Below are positions 10,781 through 21,382 of a stretch of 64,000 nt of DNA, piece after piece. Under the pieces are notes generated by a model that worked only from the letters and a program-made list of their open reading frames with translations, was not told the DNA's origin and did no database searches. The stretch comes from VBOC01 sp035635475 (lineage in GTDB: Bacteria > Bacteroidota > Ignavibacteria > UBA10030 > SZUA-254). How positions within the stretch are numbered: the stretch's first letter is position 1; the number at the start of each line of letters is the position of its first letter. The stretch lies in the NCBI GenBank assembly GCA_035635475.1, contig DASQAZ010000055.1:9705-73704 (forward strand), written 5' to 3'. The position numbers and the translations under genes are program-made.

Positions 10781-13700
10781 ATGGCCTTTTCACACGAAAA
10801 CATCATTAAGAAAAACTTTTCCAAGATCACGATTACCCTCGCGTCGTCGGATCTCATCCTTTCGCGATCCCACGGAGAGGTAACGAAGCCGGAGACGATC
10901 AACTATCGCTCGTTCCGCCCTGAAAAGGACGGACTGTTCTGCGAGAAGATTTTCGGACCCGTGCGGGATTGGGAATGTCACTGCGGAAAGTACAAGCGGA
11001 TCCGGTACAAGGGAATCATCTGCGACCGATGCGGGGTCGAGGTAACCCAGAAGAGCGTGCGCCGGGAACGGATGGGTCACATATCCCTCGCGGTACCGAT
11101 TGTCCATATCTGGTACTTCCGCTCCTCGCCTTCCAAGATCGGCAGCATCCTGGGCCTGAGCGGGAAGGATTTGGAACGGATCATTTACTATGAATCCTAC
11201 GTGGTCGTGCAGCCGGGGCCGACCGGCCTTCATCAGATGGATCTGCTCTCCGAAGAGCAATACTACGACATTCTCGCATCGCTCCCCGATAAGAACCAGG
11301 ATCTTGAGGATAACGACGAGAAAAAATTTATCGCGAAGATCGGCGGCGATGCCATGAAAGCCCTTCTGAAGCGGGTGGAGGTTGAAGTCCTTGCAGCCAC
11401 GCTCCGCGCCGGTTCAAAGGAAGAAACCGCCGTTCAGAAGAAACAGGAGATTCTCAAGCGGCTTCGCGTCGTCGAGGCGTTCCGCGAACGGGAAAACGGT
11501 CCGGCGAACAAACCGGAGTGGATGGTTCTGGATGTGATTCCGGTGATCCCGCCCGAGCTGCGTCCGCTGGTGCCGCTTGAAGGGGGCCGGTTCGCGACCT
11601 CCGATCTGAACGATCTGTATCGCAGGGTCATTATCCGCAATAATCGTCTCAAGCGGCTGATCGAAATCAAGGCGCCGGAAGTCATCCTGCGCAATGAAAA
11701 ACGGATGCTCCAGGAAGCGGTCGACTCACTGTTCGATAATTCCCGGCGCGTCAATGCGGTCCGTTCCGACAACAACCGGGCCCTGAAGTCGCTCTCCGAC
11801 ATGCTGAAAGGGAAACAGGGACGGTTCAGACAGAATTTGCTGGGGAAACGCGTCGATTACTCGGGCCGATCGGTCATCGTCGTCGGACCGGAGCTGAAAC
11901 TGCACGAGTGCGGCTTGCCCAAGGATATGGCTGTCGAGCTCTTCAAGCCGTTTATTATCCGAAAGCTGATCGAACGCGGGTTGGTCAAGACGGTCAAGAG
12001 CGCAAAGAAGATGGTGGACAAGAAAGGGCAGGAGGTGTGGGAGATTCTGGAAAACATCATCGACGGGCATCCGGTTCTGCTCAATCGCGCCCCGACCCTT
12101 CACCGGCTCGGCATCCAGGCATTTCAGCCGGTTCTCGTGGAAGGAAAGGCGATCCGCATCCATCCCATGGTGTGCACCGCGTTCAACGCGGATTTTGACG
12201 GAGACCAGATGGCGGTGCACGTGCCGCTCTCGTTCGATGCGCAGCTCGAAGCGCGGATCCTCATGCTCTCGAGCCATAATATCCTTTCGCCCTCGAACGG
12301 TGCGCCGATCGTCCACCCGACGCAGGACCAGGTGCTCGGATGCTATTACCTGACGAAGTCGAAAGCAGGCGACGTCGGAGAGGGAAAGAACTTCTCCTCT
12401 CCCGACGAAGTCATCATCGCCCACAACCTGGACAAGCTGGGGCTGCACGCCCGCATCAAGGTGCGGATCGACGGAAAGACAATCGAAACGACCACCGGCC
12501 GGGTTATCTTTAACCAGATCGTTCCGAAGGGACTCGGGTTTATCAACGAGCTTCTCAATAAGAAGCGTCTCACGCAGATAGTCCAGACGGCATTCCGCAC
12601 CTGCGGCAACTTGAGGACGGCGGAGTTTCTTGATCATTTGAAGAATCTGGGCTTCACCTATGCGGCCAAGGGCGGTTTGTCGGTCAGCGTCGGCGACGTG
12701 ATCATCCCCAAGGAGAAAGAGGAGGTGATCGCAAAGTCGACTCGCGACGTCGATGCCGTACAGAACCAGTACTATCGCGGCTTTATCACGAACGGTGAAC
12801 GATACAATAAAGTGATCGATATCTGGACCCGGACCACCAACAAGGTTGCCGAGCGGTTGTTCGATGCCCTCCAGCATGCGCGGGACGGCTTCAACTCCCT
12901 CTATATGATGGTGGATTCCGGCGCGCGCGGATCCCGCGAGCAGGTGCGCCAGCTCGCCGGAATGCGCGGACTGATGGCCAAGCCGCAGAAGAGCATGTCG
13001 GGGGCTACGGGAGAACTGATCGAGAATCCCATCATAGCAAACTTCCGGGAAGGTCTTTCGATCCTCGAATACTTCATTTCGACCCACGGAGCCCGAAAGG
13101 GTTTGGCCGACACCGCGTTGAAAACAGCTGACGCGGGTTACCTCACACGCCGCCTCGTCGACGTTGCGCAGGATGCGATTGTCGCGCATCTGGATTGCGG
13201 GACAATCCGCGGGGTCGTTACCGGAGCCCTGAAGGAAGGTGAAGACGTCAAAGAACCGCTCGCCGAACGAATTCTCGGCCGCGTGGCTGTCCATGATGTG
13301 GTCGATCCGCTCACCCGGAAGACAATCGTGAAGGCCGCCGAAGAGATTGATGAACGGAAGGCTGCATTGATCGCCGAGACCTCGATCGAGACCGTTGAAA
13401 TCCGGTCGGTGCTCGCCTGCGAAGCGAAGCGGGGAGTCTGTGCCAAGTGCTACGGGCGCAACCTGACGACATCGAAGCTCGTCGAGCCGGGTGAGCCCGT
13501 CGGGATCATTGCGGCACAGTCGATCGGCGAACCGGGCACGCAGTTGACCCTGCGGACCTTCCATACCGGCGGCACCGCGAGCCTCATCGCCACGCAGTCG
13601 CAGATCGTTTCGAAATTCGACGGTATCGCAAAGTACGACGGTATCAAGTATCTGAAACTCTCGGACGCGGACGGCAAGCTGATCGTGCTCGGGCGAAGCG

Positions 13701-15064
13701 GCGTGATCAACATCCTCGACGCCGACAACCGCGTGCTGACGAAGTACGACGTGCCCTACGGCGCGACGCTCCTTGTGAGCGACGGCGCACCGGTGAAGAA
13801 GGGTGAAATCATCTACGAGTGGGATCCCTACAATGCCGTGATCATCTCCGAGCACCGGGGAGTCGTCAAATATCAGGATCTCAAGGAGAACATCACGTAC
13901 CGCGAGGAACCCGATGAGCAGACCGGGCACATCCAGAAGGTGGTGATCGATTCTCGCGACCGGGCGTTAAGCCCCACCCTCAACATCGTCAACGACAAGG
14001 GTCAGAAGGTCGGAAGCTACATCATTCCGACCAGGGCCCACCTCATCGTCAACGACGGCGAGGAAGTTCAGGCAGGGACGGTGCTGGTGAAAATTCCGCG
14101 GGACAGCGGAAAGACGCGCGACATCACGGGCGGTTTGCCGAGGGTGACTGAGCTGTTCGAGGCAAGGAGCCCGGCCGACCCGGCTATCGTTTCGGAAATC
14201 GACGGCGTCGTGAAATTCGGCGCGCAGAAGCGCGGATCCCGCGAGATCAAAGTGATGAGTCACGACGGCCAGGATGAGCGTCAGTATCTGATCCCGATGG
14301 GGAAACATATCCTGGTCCAGGAGAACGATGTCATCCGCGCGGGCGAGCGGCTATCCGATGGAGCGATCGACCCGCACGATATCCTGCGGATCAAGGGCGT
14401 CGGCGCGGTGGAGGAATATCTGGTGAACGAGATCCAGGAAGTCTACCGGATGCAGGGCGTCAAGATCAACGACAAGCACATCGAGGTCATTGTGAGACAG
14501 ATGATGCAGAAGGTACGAATCGTCGATCCGGGAGACACGAAGTTTCTCGAGGATGATTACGTCGACATCATCAGCGTGAACACGGAGAACGAGAGCCTGA
14601 AGGATCAGGTTGTCATCACGAAGAAAGGCGACTCCAAGCTCAAGGAGGGGCAGATCCTCTCGAAGAAGAAAGTCCGGGAGGTCAACGCCGACCTGCGGAA
14701 GAAGAGCAAAAAGATTGCGGAGTTCCGCGACGCGATGGCGGCGACCTCGGAGCCGGTTCTGCTCGGAATCACCCAGGCCGCGCTCTCGACCGACAGCTTC
14801 ATTTCCGCCGCGTCGTTCCAGGAAACGACAAAGGTGCTCACCGATGCGGCAATCGAAGGCAAAGTGGATCACCTGCTCGGACTCAAGGAGAATGTGATCA
14901 TGGGTCATCTGATTCCGGCTGGGACCGGACTGAAGAAATTCCGGAATATTATCGCGCTTCCGAAGGAAGACGTGGTTGAGCCGGTTGCCGAACCCACGCC
15001 CGAGCCGGTGGAGGGGGAGAAAAAGAAAGTGCGAAGGCGCGAAAAGGCCGTGGCAGCCGAATAA
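10781..15064 (+). CDS. rpoC: DNA-directed RNA polymerase subunit beta'
   Basis: 1427 residues, typical of bacteria with a single-piece beta'. The N-terminal zinc site has C66, C68, C81 and C84. The catalytic NADFDGDQ Mg-binding motif is near residues 469-476. The second zinc site is C806, C880, C887 and C890. The switch/trigger-loop end contains SIGEPGTQLTLRTFHTGG. A Lys/Glu/Pro-rich tail closes the protein. A strong promoter for the next operon begins four bases after its stop. Confidence 0.98.
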   Translation: MAFSHENIIKKNFSKITITLASSDLILSRSHGEVTKPETINYRSFRPEKDGLFCEKIFGPVRDWECHCGKYKRIRYKGIICDRCGVEVTQKSVRRERMGHISLAVPIVHIWYFRSSPSKIGSILGLSGKDLERIIYYESYVVVQPGPTGLHQMDLLSEEQYYDILASLPDKNQDLEDNDEKKFIAKIGGDAMKALLKRVEVEVLAATLRAGSKEETAVQKKQEILKRLRVVEAFRERENGPANKPEWMVLDVIPVIPPELRPLVPLEGGRFATSDLNDLYRRVIIRNNRLKRLIEIKAPEVILRNEKRMLQEAVDSLFDNSRRVNAVRSDNNRALKSLSDMLKGKQGRFRQNLLGKRVDYSGRSVIVVGPELKLHECGLPKDMAVELFKPFIIRKLIERGLVKTVKSAKKMVDKKGQEVWEILENIIDGHPVLLNRAPTLHRLGIQAFQPVLVEGKAIRIHPMVCTAFNADFDGDQMAVHVPLSFDAQLEARILMLSSHNILSPSNGAPIVHPTQDQVLGCYYLTKSKAGDVGEGKNFSSPDEVIIAHNLDKLGLHARIKVRIDGKTIETTTGRVIFNQIVPKGLGFINELLNKKRLTQIVQTAFRTCGNLRTAEFLDHLKNLGFTYAAKGGLSVSVGDVIIPKEKEEVIAKSTRDVDAVQNQYYRGFITNGERYNKVIDIWTRTTNKVAERLFDALQHARDGFNSLYMMVDSGARGSREQVRQLAGMRGLMAKPQKSMSGATGELIENPIIANFREGLSILEYFISTHGARKGLADTALKTADAGYLTRRLVDVAQDAIVAHLDCGTIRGVVTGALKEGEDVKEPLAERILGRVAVHDVVDPLTRKTIVKAAEEIDERKAALIAETSIETVEIRSVLACEAKRGVCAKCYGRNLTTSKLVEPGEPVGIIAAQSIGEPGTQLTLRTFHTGGTASLIATQSQIVSKFDGIAKYDGIKYLKLSDADGKLIVLGRSGVINILDADNRVLTKYDVPYGATLLVSDGAPVKKGEIIYEWDPYNAVIISEHRGVVKYQDLKENITYREEPDEQTGHIQKVVIDSRDRALSPTLNIVNDKGQKVGSYIIPTRAHLIVNDGEEVQAGTVLVKIPRDSGKTRDITGGLPRVTELFEARSPADPAIVSEIDGVVKFGAQKRGSREIKVMSHDGQDERQYLIPMGKHILVQENDVIRAGERLSDGAIDPHDILRIKGVGAVEEYLVNEIQEVYRMQGVKINDKHIEVIVRQMMQKVRIVDPGDTKFLEDDYVDIISVNTENESLKDQVVITKKGDSKLKEGQILSKKKVREVNADLRKKSKKIAEFRDAMAATSEPVLLGITQAALSTDSFISAASFQETTKVLTDAAIEGKVDHLLGLKENVIMGHLIPAGTGLKKFRNIIALPKEDVVEPVAEPTPEPVEGEKKKVRRREKAVAAE

Positions 15065-15067
15065 TCG

Positions 15068-15096
15068 TTGACAATAACAGGGAAAATACGTATATT
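15068..15096 (+). promoter_or_regulatory. Strong promoter of the str-S10-spc-alpha block
   Basis: A perfect TTGACA (15068-15073), a 17-base spacer and TATATT (15091-15096), immediately after the rpoC stop. The spacer has GGAAAATA just before the -10 box, shared with the promoter at 2928-2956. The predicted leader to rpsL is only about 28 bases. Confidence 0.8.
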
Positions 15097-15130
15097 TACA
15101 GACTTTGCTGAAATTAAGGAGTTTTGACGT

Positions 15131-15502
15131 CTGCCGACCATAAATCAACTTGTTAGGTTAAGCAGGGAGCAGTTAGTCTGGAAGAGTAAGGCCCCGGCGC
15201 TGCAGGGTTCTCCTCAGAAGAGGGGCGTCTGCACACGGGTCTATACGACCACTCCCAAGAAACCGAATTCAGCCCTGCGGAAGGTTGCGCGCGTCCGCCT
15301 CACGAACAGCATCGAGGTGACGGCCTATATCCCGGGTGAAGGGCATAACTTGCAGGAGCACTCGATCGTGTTGATCCGGGGTGGCAGGGTAAAGGATTTG
15401 CCGGGCGTGCGGTACCATATCGTCCGGGGAACACTGGATACGGCCGGCGTCACCGACCGGAAGCAGGGAAGATCGAAGTACGGGGCGAAGAAACCCAAGT
15501 AG
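15131..15502 (+). CDS. rpsL: 30S ribosomal protein S12 (uS12), apparent CTG start
   Basis: 123 residues. The universal N-terminus (M)PTINQLVRLSREQ is encoded, but the codon at the Met position is CTG (15131-15133). An in-frame TGA lies six bases upstream (15125-15127), and no ATG, GTG or TTG exists between it and the conserved PTINQ. AAGGAG at 15116-15121 sits nine bases before the CTG, so initiation at CTG is well supported. Lys43 in TTTPKKPNSA is the streptomycin-sensitive wild type, and the KDLPGVRYH loop is intact. S12 shapes the decoding centre. It is first gene of the str operon. Confidence 0.93.
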   Translation: MPTINQLVRLSREQLVWKSKAPALQGSPQKRGVCTRVYTTTPKKPNSALRKVARVRLTNSIEVTAYIPGEGHNLQEHSIVLIRGGRVKDLPGVRYHIVRGTLDTAGVTDRKQGRSKYGAKKPK

Positions 15503-15507
15503 CGCGT

Positions 15508-15975
15508 ATGCGAAAGAAGACAGCGACAAGAAGAATCACGCTCCCGGATCCAAAATATAACGATGTTTTGGTTTCGAAGTTCATCAACAGCGTCCTGAAG
15601 CGCGGGAAGAAACATCTCGCCCGGTCGATTGTGTACGATGCCTTCGCCATCGCGGAACAGCGCGGGAAAAATTCCGGGCTGGAGGTATTCCGGAAGGCGA
15701 TCAACAATGTCAAGCCGGTTCTCGAAATCCGCGCGCGGAGAGTCGGCGGTGCAACGTACCAGATTCCGACGGAAGTCCGTCCCGACCGCAGCATCGCGCT
15801 CGCCATCCGGTGGCTGATCGCCTATGCGAGCGAGCGGAAGGACAAATCGATGTCGTTGAAACTTGCAGCGGAGTTTGTCGCCGCGTCGAATAACGAAGGT
15901 AATGCTGTAAAGAAGAAAGAAGATACCCATAAGATGGCTGAAGCGAACAAGGCCTTCGCCCACTTCAAGTGGTGA
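15508..15975 (+). CDS. rpsG: 30S ribosomal protein S7 (uS7)
   Basis: 155 residues, standard length. It starts MRKKTATRR and has the conserved KFINSVLKRGKK, the RVGGATYQIPTEVRPDR motif and the C-terminal MAEANKAFAHFKW end. S7 organises the 3' domain of 16S rRNA and in E. coli is a translational repressor of this operon. It starts five bases after rpsL. Confidence 0.97.
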   Translation: MRKKTATRRITLPDPKYNDVLVSKFINSVLKRGKKHLARSIVYDAFAIAEQRGKNSGLEVFRKAINNVKPVLEIRARRVGGATYQIPTEVRPDRSIALAIRWLIAYASERKDKSMSLKLAAEFVAASNNEGNAVKKKEDTHKMAEANKAFAHFKW

Positions 15976-16006
15976 AGGTGCAGAGAAAGATGAGATTGCG
16001 ATAGTT

Positions 16007-18109
16007 ATGCCAAGAGCTTATCCCTTAGAACGAACGCGAAATATCGGCATCATGGCGCACATCGACGCCGGGAAAACGACGACGACGGAGCGCATACTTT
16101 TTTATACGGGCGTCCTGCACCGTATGGGCGAAGTCCATGATGGAGCTGCGACGATGGATTGGATGGAGCAGGAGAAGGAACGCGGCATCACGATCACGAG
16201 CGCTGCGACCACCTGTTTCTGGAACAACCACCGGATCAATATCATCGACACGCCGGGACACGTCGACTTCACCGCCGAAGTGGAACGCTCGCTCCGCGTA
16301 CTCGACGGGGCCGTGGCGCTGTTTTGCGCCGTTGGCGGCGTGGAACCGCAGTCGGAGACCGTGTGGCGCCAGGCGGATAAGTACGGCGTCCCGCGACTGG
16401 CATTCGTGAATAAGATGGATCGCGTGGGAGCCGACTTCTTCAACTGCGTATCGATGATCAGGAGCCGGCTGGGCGCGAACGCGGTTCCGGTCCAACTTCC
16501 CGTCGGCGAAGGCGACCTGTTTACAGGGGTCATCGATTTGATCACCATGAAGGCCCGTATTTTCCATGAAAATACGGCCGGAACGACCTGGGACGATCTC
16601 GAGATTCCCCATGATCTGCTGAAGCTTGCACAGGAGTATCGGACGAAGATGCTCGAGGCGGTATCCGACGAGGATGATACGCTGCTGGAAAAATATCTGG
16701 AGGGGAAGGATATCTCTCCCGCCGAGATCAAGACCGTCCTCCGGCGCGCGGCTCTGAAGGCGAGCATCGTCCCCGTCCTTTGCGGCTCTTCGTTCAAGAA
16801 TAAGGGAGTCCAGAGCCTGCTCGATGGGGTCGTTGATTTTCTGCCATCGCCGCTCGATATCGGCGCCGGAGAAATCACCGGGCATCACGCGAACATGAAG
16901 GATCATATCGTCCGAAAAGTGTCCGATAACGAAAAATTCTCGGCGCTGGCGTTCAAGATTATGACCGATCCGTATGTCGGAAAGCTGACATTTTTCCGTG
17001 TGTATTCCGGGACCGCCAAGACGGGGACCTATGTCTACAATTCTATTTCTGAGCGGAAAGAACGAATCGGCCGGCTTCTCCGGATGCACGCCAACCACCG
17101 GGAAGATGTGGATGAGGCGTTCACGGGGGATATCGTCGCCGTGGTCGGGCTGAAGCATACCAGGACCGGCGATACGCTGTGCGACGAGAACGATCCGATC
17201 ATCCTCGAGAAGATGGATTTCCCGGAGCCGGTGATTTCTGTTGCAATCGAGCCGAAGACGAAAGCCGACCAGGAGAAGATGGGCGAAGCCCTCTCGAAAC
17301 TTGCAGAGGAGGACCCGACCTTCAAGGTTTCCACGAATGAGGAGACGGGCCAAACCATCATCAGCGGGATGGGGGAACTCCATCTTGAGATTATCATCGA
17401 CCGGATGAAGCGGGAATTCAAGGTTGAGGCGAATGTAGGCAAACCGCAGGTCGCCTACAAGGAAACGATTCGGAAGAAGGTCGAACAAGAAGGCAAATTC
17501 GTGCGCCAGTCCGGCGGGCGCGGTCAGTTCGGCCATGTGTGGATCACCGTTGAGCCCAACGAGATGGGCAAGGGATATGAATTCGAGAATGCGGTAGTTG
17601 GCGGGTCGATCCCGAAGGAATACATCAATTCCGTCTCGGAAGGAATCGTCGAGGCGATGCGCAACGGCGTTCTTGCAGGATATCCCATGGAGGATGTGAA
17701 GGTGAAACTGTTCGACGGATCATACCATGAGGTCGATTCGTCCGAGATGGCATTCAAGATCGCGGGCTCGATCGCGTTCAAGGCGGCAGCGAAGAAGGCG
17801 CATCCCGTTCTGCTTGAGCCGATCATGGATGTTGAAGTCGTGACCCCCGAGGAGTACATGGGCGACGTGATGGGCGATCTGAGTTCGAGGCGCGGTAAGA
17901 TCGAGGGTCTGACCGCCCGGAAGGATGCCCAGGTGATCAAGTCGAGAGTGCCTCTCTCCGATATGTTCGGTTATTCAACGACACTCCGGTCGATGACTCA
18001 GGGAAGGGCTATTTACACGATGCAGTTCTCGCACTATGAAGAAGTTCCACAGAGTATTTCCGACCAGATTATCGAAAAAGTTAAAGGCAAGGAAGCCGTT
18101 CTGGCGTAA
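16007..18109 (+). CDS. fusA: Elongation factor G
   Basis: 700 residues, full length. G-domain motifs are AHIDAGKTTT (G1), the switch regions with ERGITITSAATT, DTPGHVDF (G3) and NKMDR (G4). Domain IV has the conserved GGRGQFGHV and GSYHEVDSSEMAFKIAGS, and domain V ends with RGKIEGL. EF-G catalyses translocation and works against L7/L12. It lies between rpsG and tuf, the normal str order. Confidence 0.98.
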   Translation: MPRAYPLERTRNIGIMAHIDAGKTTTTERILFYTGVLHRMGEVHDGAATMDWMEQEKERGITITSAATTCFWNNHRINIIDTPGHVDFTAEVERSLRVLDGAVALFCAVGGVEPQSETVWRQADKYGVPRLAFVNKMDRVGADFFNCVSMIRSRLGANAVPVQLPVGEGDLFTGVIDLITMKARIFHENTAGTTWDDLEIPHDLLKLAQEYRTKMLEAVSDEDDTLLEKYLEGKDISPAEIKTVLRRAALKASIVPVLCGSSFKNKGVQSLLDGVVDFLPSPLDIGAGEITGHHANMKDHIVRKVSDNEKFSALAFKIMTDPYVGKLTFFRVYSGTAKTGTYVYNSISERKERIGRLLRMHANHREDVDEAFTGDIVAVVGLKHTRTGDTLCDENDPIILEKMDFPEPVISVAIEPKTKADQEKMGEALSKLAEEDPTFKVSTNEETGQTIISGMGELHLEIIIDRMKREFKVEANVGKPQVAYKETIRKKVEQEGKFVRQSGGRGQFGHVWITVEPNEMGKGYEFENAVVGGSIPKEYINSVSEGIVEAMRNGVLAGYPMEDVKVKLFDGSYHEVDSSEMAFKIAGSIAFKAAAKKAHPVLLEPIMDVEVVTPEEYMGDVMGDLSSRRGKIEGLTARKDAQVIKSRVPLSDMFGYSTTLRSMTQGRAIYTMQFSHYEEVPQSISDQIIEKVKGKEAVLA

Positions 18110-18134
18110 GATGAAACCTAAGGAGACCTGATAC

Positions 18135-19346
<1,212 letters not shown>

Positions 19347-19367
19347 ACAACAGAAGGAACGGACACG

Positions 19368-19676
19368 GTGGCCGGACAGAAAATACGCATTAAATTAAAA
19401 TCGTACGATCACGCTCTGATCGACAAATCGGCGGAAAAGATCATTAAAACGGTCAAGTCCACCGGCGCGGTCGTCTCCGGGCCCATTCCGTTGCCTACGA
19501 AGCGGACGCTGTACACTGTTTTGCGGTCGCCGAACGTCGACAAGAAATCGCGAGAACAATTCGAGATGCGATCCCATAAGCGCCTCATCGACATCCTCAA
19601 CTCGTCCAACAAGACGGTTGATTCGTTGATGAAGCTTGAACTCCCCGCAGGCGTCGATGTGGAGATCAAAGTATAA
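19368..19676 (+). CDS. rpsJ: 30S ribosomal protein S10 (uS10)
   Basis: 102 residues, normal size. KIRIKLKSYDHALIDKSAEKI, the VSGPIPLPTKRTLYTVLRSPNVDKKSREQFEMRSHKRLIDI core and the LPAGVDVEIKV end are diagnostic. It also acts as NusE in antitermination with NusG. The start is GTG, 21 bases after tuf. Unlike in E. coli, the structured spacer of the S10 operon follows rpsJ rather than preceding it. Confidence 0.97.
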   Translation: MAGQKIRIKLKSYDHALIDKSAEKIIKTVKSTGAVVSGPIPLPTKRTLYTVLRSPNVDKKSREQFEMRSHKRLIDILNSSNKTVDSLMKLELPAGVDVEIKV

Positions 19677-19743
19677 GACCGTCTCCGGTCTCTAAGGCCA
19701 ATCTGACTTTATAATACCCCGAAGGTGGCGCTCTCAGCGTCAC
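19676..19743 (+). promoter_or_regulatory. Structured spacer in the rpsJ-rplC gap
   Basis: Two stable hairpins lie in the 122-base gap. The first is AGACCG (19676-19681) with CGGTCT (19686-19691) and a TCTC loop, beginning on the last base of the rpsJ stop. The second is GTGGCGCT (19725-19732) with AGCGTCAC (19736-19743), eight pairs with one G-U and a three-base loop. A TATAAT lies between them (19710-19715) but has no matching -35. A cis-acting control element for the L3-L4 genes is plausible but unproven. Confidence 0.4.
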
Positions 19744-19798
19744 GAATCGGCGGGATTTTAGTTGCAAGTAACGATCGAAGGGACTCAGGATCCGATCT

Positions 19799-20431
19799 AT
19801 GCCGGGTATTCTTGGAAAAAAAATCGGGATGACGAACGTTTTCGACGAGACGGGCGAAGCAGTTCCGTGCACCGTCATCGAGGCGGGGCCGTGCTTCGTC
19901 GCCCACATCAAGACGAAGGAACGCGACGGCTATGAGGCTCTTCAACTCGGATTCGGCGAAGCCAGGGAACGTCTGGTGAATAAACCGACTGCCGGTCATT
20001 ATAAGCGGGCGGGAGTGAGTGCCAAGCGCCTCCTGCGCGAGTTCAGGAACTTTGACACCAGCAAGTTTCAGCTCGGGGCCGAAGTCAAGGTGGACTCGAT
20101 CTTTGCAAAGGGTGATATCGTTTCCGTGGCAGGGACTTCGAAAGGCCGGGGTTTTCAGGGCGTCGTGAAACGGCACCATTTCGGAGGCGGATCGCGGACA
20201 CATGGCCAGAGCGATCGCGAACGGGCTCCAGGCTCGATCGGTTCCAGTTCCTTTCCTTCGCGGGTGTTTAAGGGCATGCGAATGGCGGGCCGGATGGGCG
20301 GAGAGCGGGTGACGGTGAAAAATCTTCGCATCGTTCAGGTGATTCCCGAGTCGAATTTGCTGCTGGTTCGCGGATCGGTCCCGGGCCATATCAATAGTTA
20401 CGTCGAGATTCTTAAAGAGCGTCAAGGCTGA
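19799..20431 (+). CDS. rplC: 50S ribosomal protein L3 (uL3)
   Basis: 210 residues. It starts MPGILGKKIGMTNVFDETG and carries the conserved GTSKGRGFQGVVKRHHFGGG and SHG-like region, the loop that reaches the peptidyl transferase centre with its glutamine (residue near 155), and the GRMGGERVTVKNLRIV segment. It is an early assembly protein. Downstream genes follow closely in S10-operon order. Confidence 0.97.
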   Translation: MPGILGKKIGMTNVFDETGEAVPCTVIEAGPCFVAHIKTKERDGYEALQLGFGEARERLVNKPTAGHYKRAGVSAKRLLREFRNFDTSKFQLGAEVKVDSIFAKGDIVSVAGTSKGRGFQGVVKRHHFGGGSRTHGQSDRERAPGSIGSSSFPSRVFKGMRMAGRMGGERVTVKNLRIVQVIPESNLLLVRGSVPGHINSYVEILKERQG

Positions 20432-20433
20432 GA

Positions 20434-21060
20434 ATGGAACTCGAAATTTACAAAAAAGACGGGACGGCGACGGGCGAACACGTCCGCCTATCGCCCGAGG
20501 TGTTCGAGATACAGCCGAACGACCATGCGATCTATCAGGCGGTGACGACCTATCTCGCGAACAGGCGCCAGGGGACGCACAAGACGAAGACCTATGGCGA
20601 GGTGAGCGGGAGCGGCAAGAAACCGTGGAAACAAAAGCATACCGGCCGCGCGCGAGTCGGGGCGGTCCGGTCTCCTCTCTGGAGAGGAGGGGGTACGATC
20701 TTCGGCCCCATGCCGCGAGACTATTCAAAGAAGCTGCCGAAGCAGGTCAAGCAGCTTGCCAGAAAGTCGGCCCTGAGCTATAAGGCCAAAAACGCATCGA
20801 TCAGGGTTGTTGAAGACTTCACGCTCGAACAGCCGAAGACCCGGGAACTGGCGGCAATACTCAAAGCGCTGCAGCTATCCGAGCAAAAGACGTTGCTCGT
20901 TGTGCCCAGGAAGGATGATTCGATCTGGAAGTGCGGCAGAAACATCCCGTATCTCAACATCATCGAAGCGTCGAAAGCATCGACGTATGAAATCCTCGAC
21001 AACAGTATTCTCCTGATTCAGAAGAGCGCCGTCGAGGTTTTGGAAAAAACCTTTCATTAA
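20434..21060 (+). CDS. rplD: 50S ribosomal protein L4 (uL4)
   Basis: 208 residues. The exit-tunnel loop contains GSGKKPWKQKHTGRARVG and SPLWRGGGTIFGP, the L4 signature. The globular part ends with VEVLEKTFH. In gamma-proteobacteria L4 regulates its own operon through the S10 leader; here the only structured spacer is upstream of rplC. It starts two bases after rplC. Confidence 0.97.
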   Translation: MELEIYKKDGTATGEHVRLSPEVFEIQPNDHAIYQAVTTYLANRRQGTHKTKTYGEVSGSGKKPWKQKHTGRARVGAVRSPLWRGGGTIFGPMPRDYSKKLPKQVKQLARKSALSYKAKNASIRVVEDFTLEQPKTRELAAILKALQLSEQKTLLVVPRKDDSIWKCGRNIPYLNIIEASKASTYEILDNSILLIQKSAVEVLEKTFH

Positions 21061-21070
21061 AAACTGAACC

Positions 21071-21361
21071 ATGATCGGGATTCTCTACCGTCCGATTGTA
21101 ACGGAAAAAATGACGAATGTGCAGGAGAAGGGGCTGTATGCCTTCGAGGTCGCCCCGGGGGCGACGAAGATCGACATCGCCCGCGCGGTGGAAAAGAAAT
21201 TCAACGTTTCGGTGAGGAACGTCCGTACGATGAACTGTAAGGGCAAGACGAAATCACAAATGACGAAGCGCGGAAAATTTGAGGGAAGGACGTCGCGTTT
21301 CAAGAAGGCGATCGTGACCCTCAAAGAGGGCGACAAAATCAACCTCTTTGAAAACGTCTAA
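21071..21361 (+). CDS. rplW: 50S ribosomal protein L23 (uL23)
   Basis: 96 residues, typical size. MIGILYRPIVTEKMTNVQEKGLYAFEV and the DIARAVEKKFNVSVRNVRTMNCKGK segment are characteristic. L23 lies at the tunnel exit and binds trigger factor and SRP. Normal S10-operon position between rplD and rplB. Confidence 0.96.
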   Translation: MIGILYRPIVTEKMTNVQEKGLYAFEVAPGATKIDIARAVEKKFNVSVRNVRTMNCKGKTKSQMTKRGKFEGRTSRFKKAIVTLKEGDKINLFENV

Positions 21362-21382
21362 CGGAAGGGGAAAAGGCACCCG

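Noticed and set aside
11726..13930. Long open frame of 734 codons on the minus strand
   Set aside because: It is exactly antisense to rpoC, has no recognisable domain, and arises from the GC-rich codon pattern of the sense gene. The same holds for 16025-17536 (antisense to fusA), 34584-35963 (antisense to leuS) and 7278-8354 (antisense to rpoB).
19710..19715. Perfect TATAAT in the rpsJ-rplC gap as a promoter
   Set aside because: No -35-like sequence is found 15-19 bases upstream, and it lies between two hairpins; other promoters here use TAnnTT with TTG boxes.
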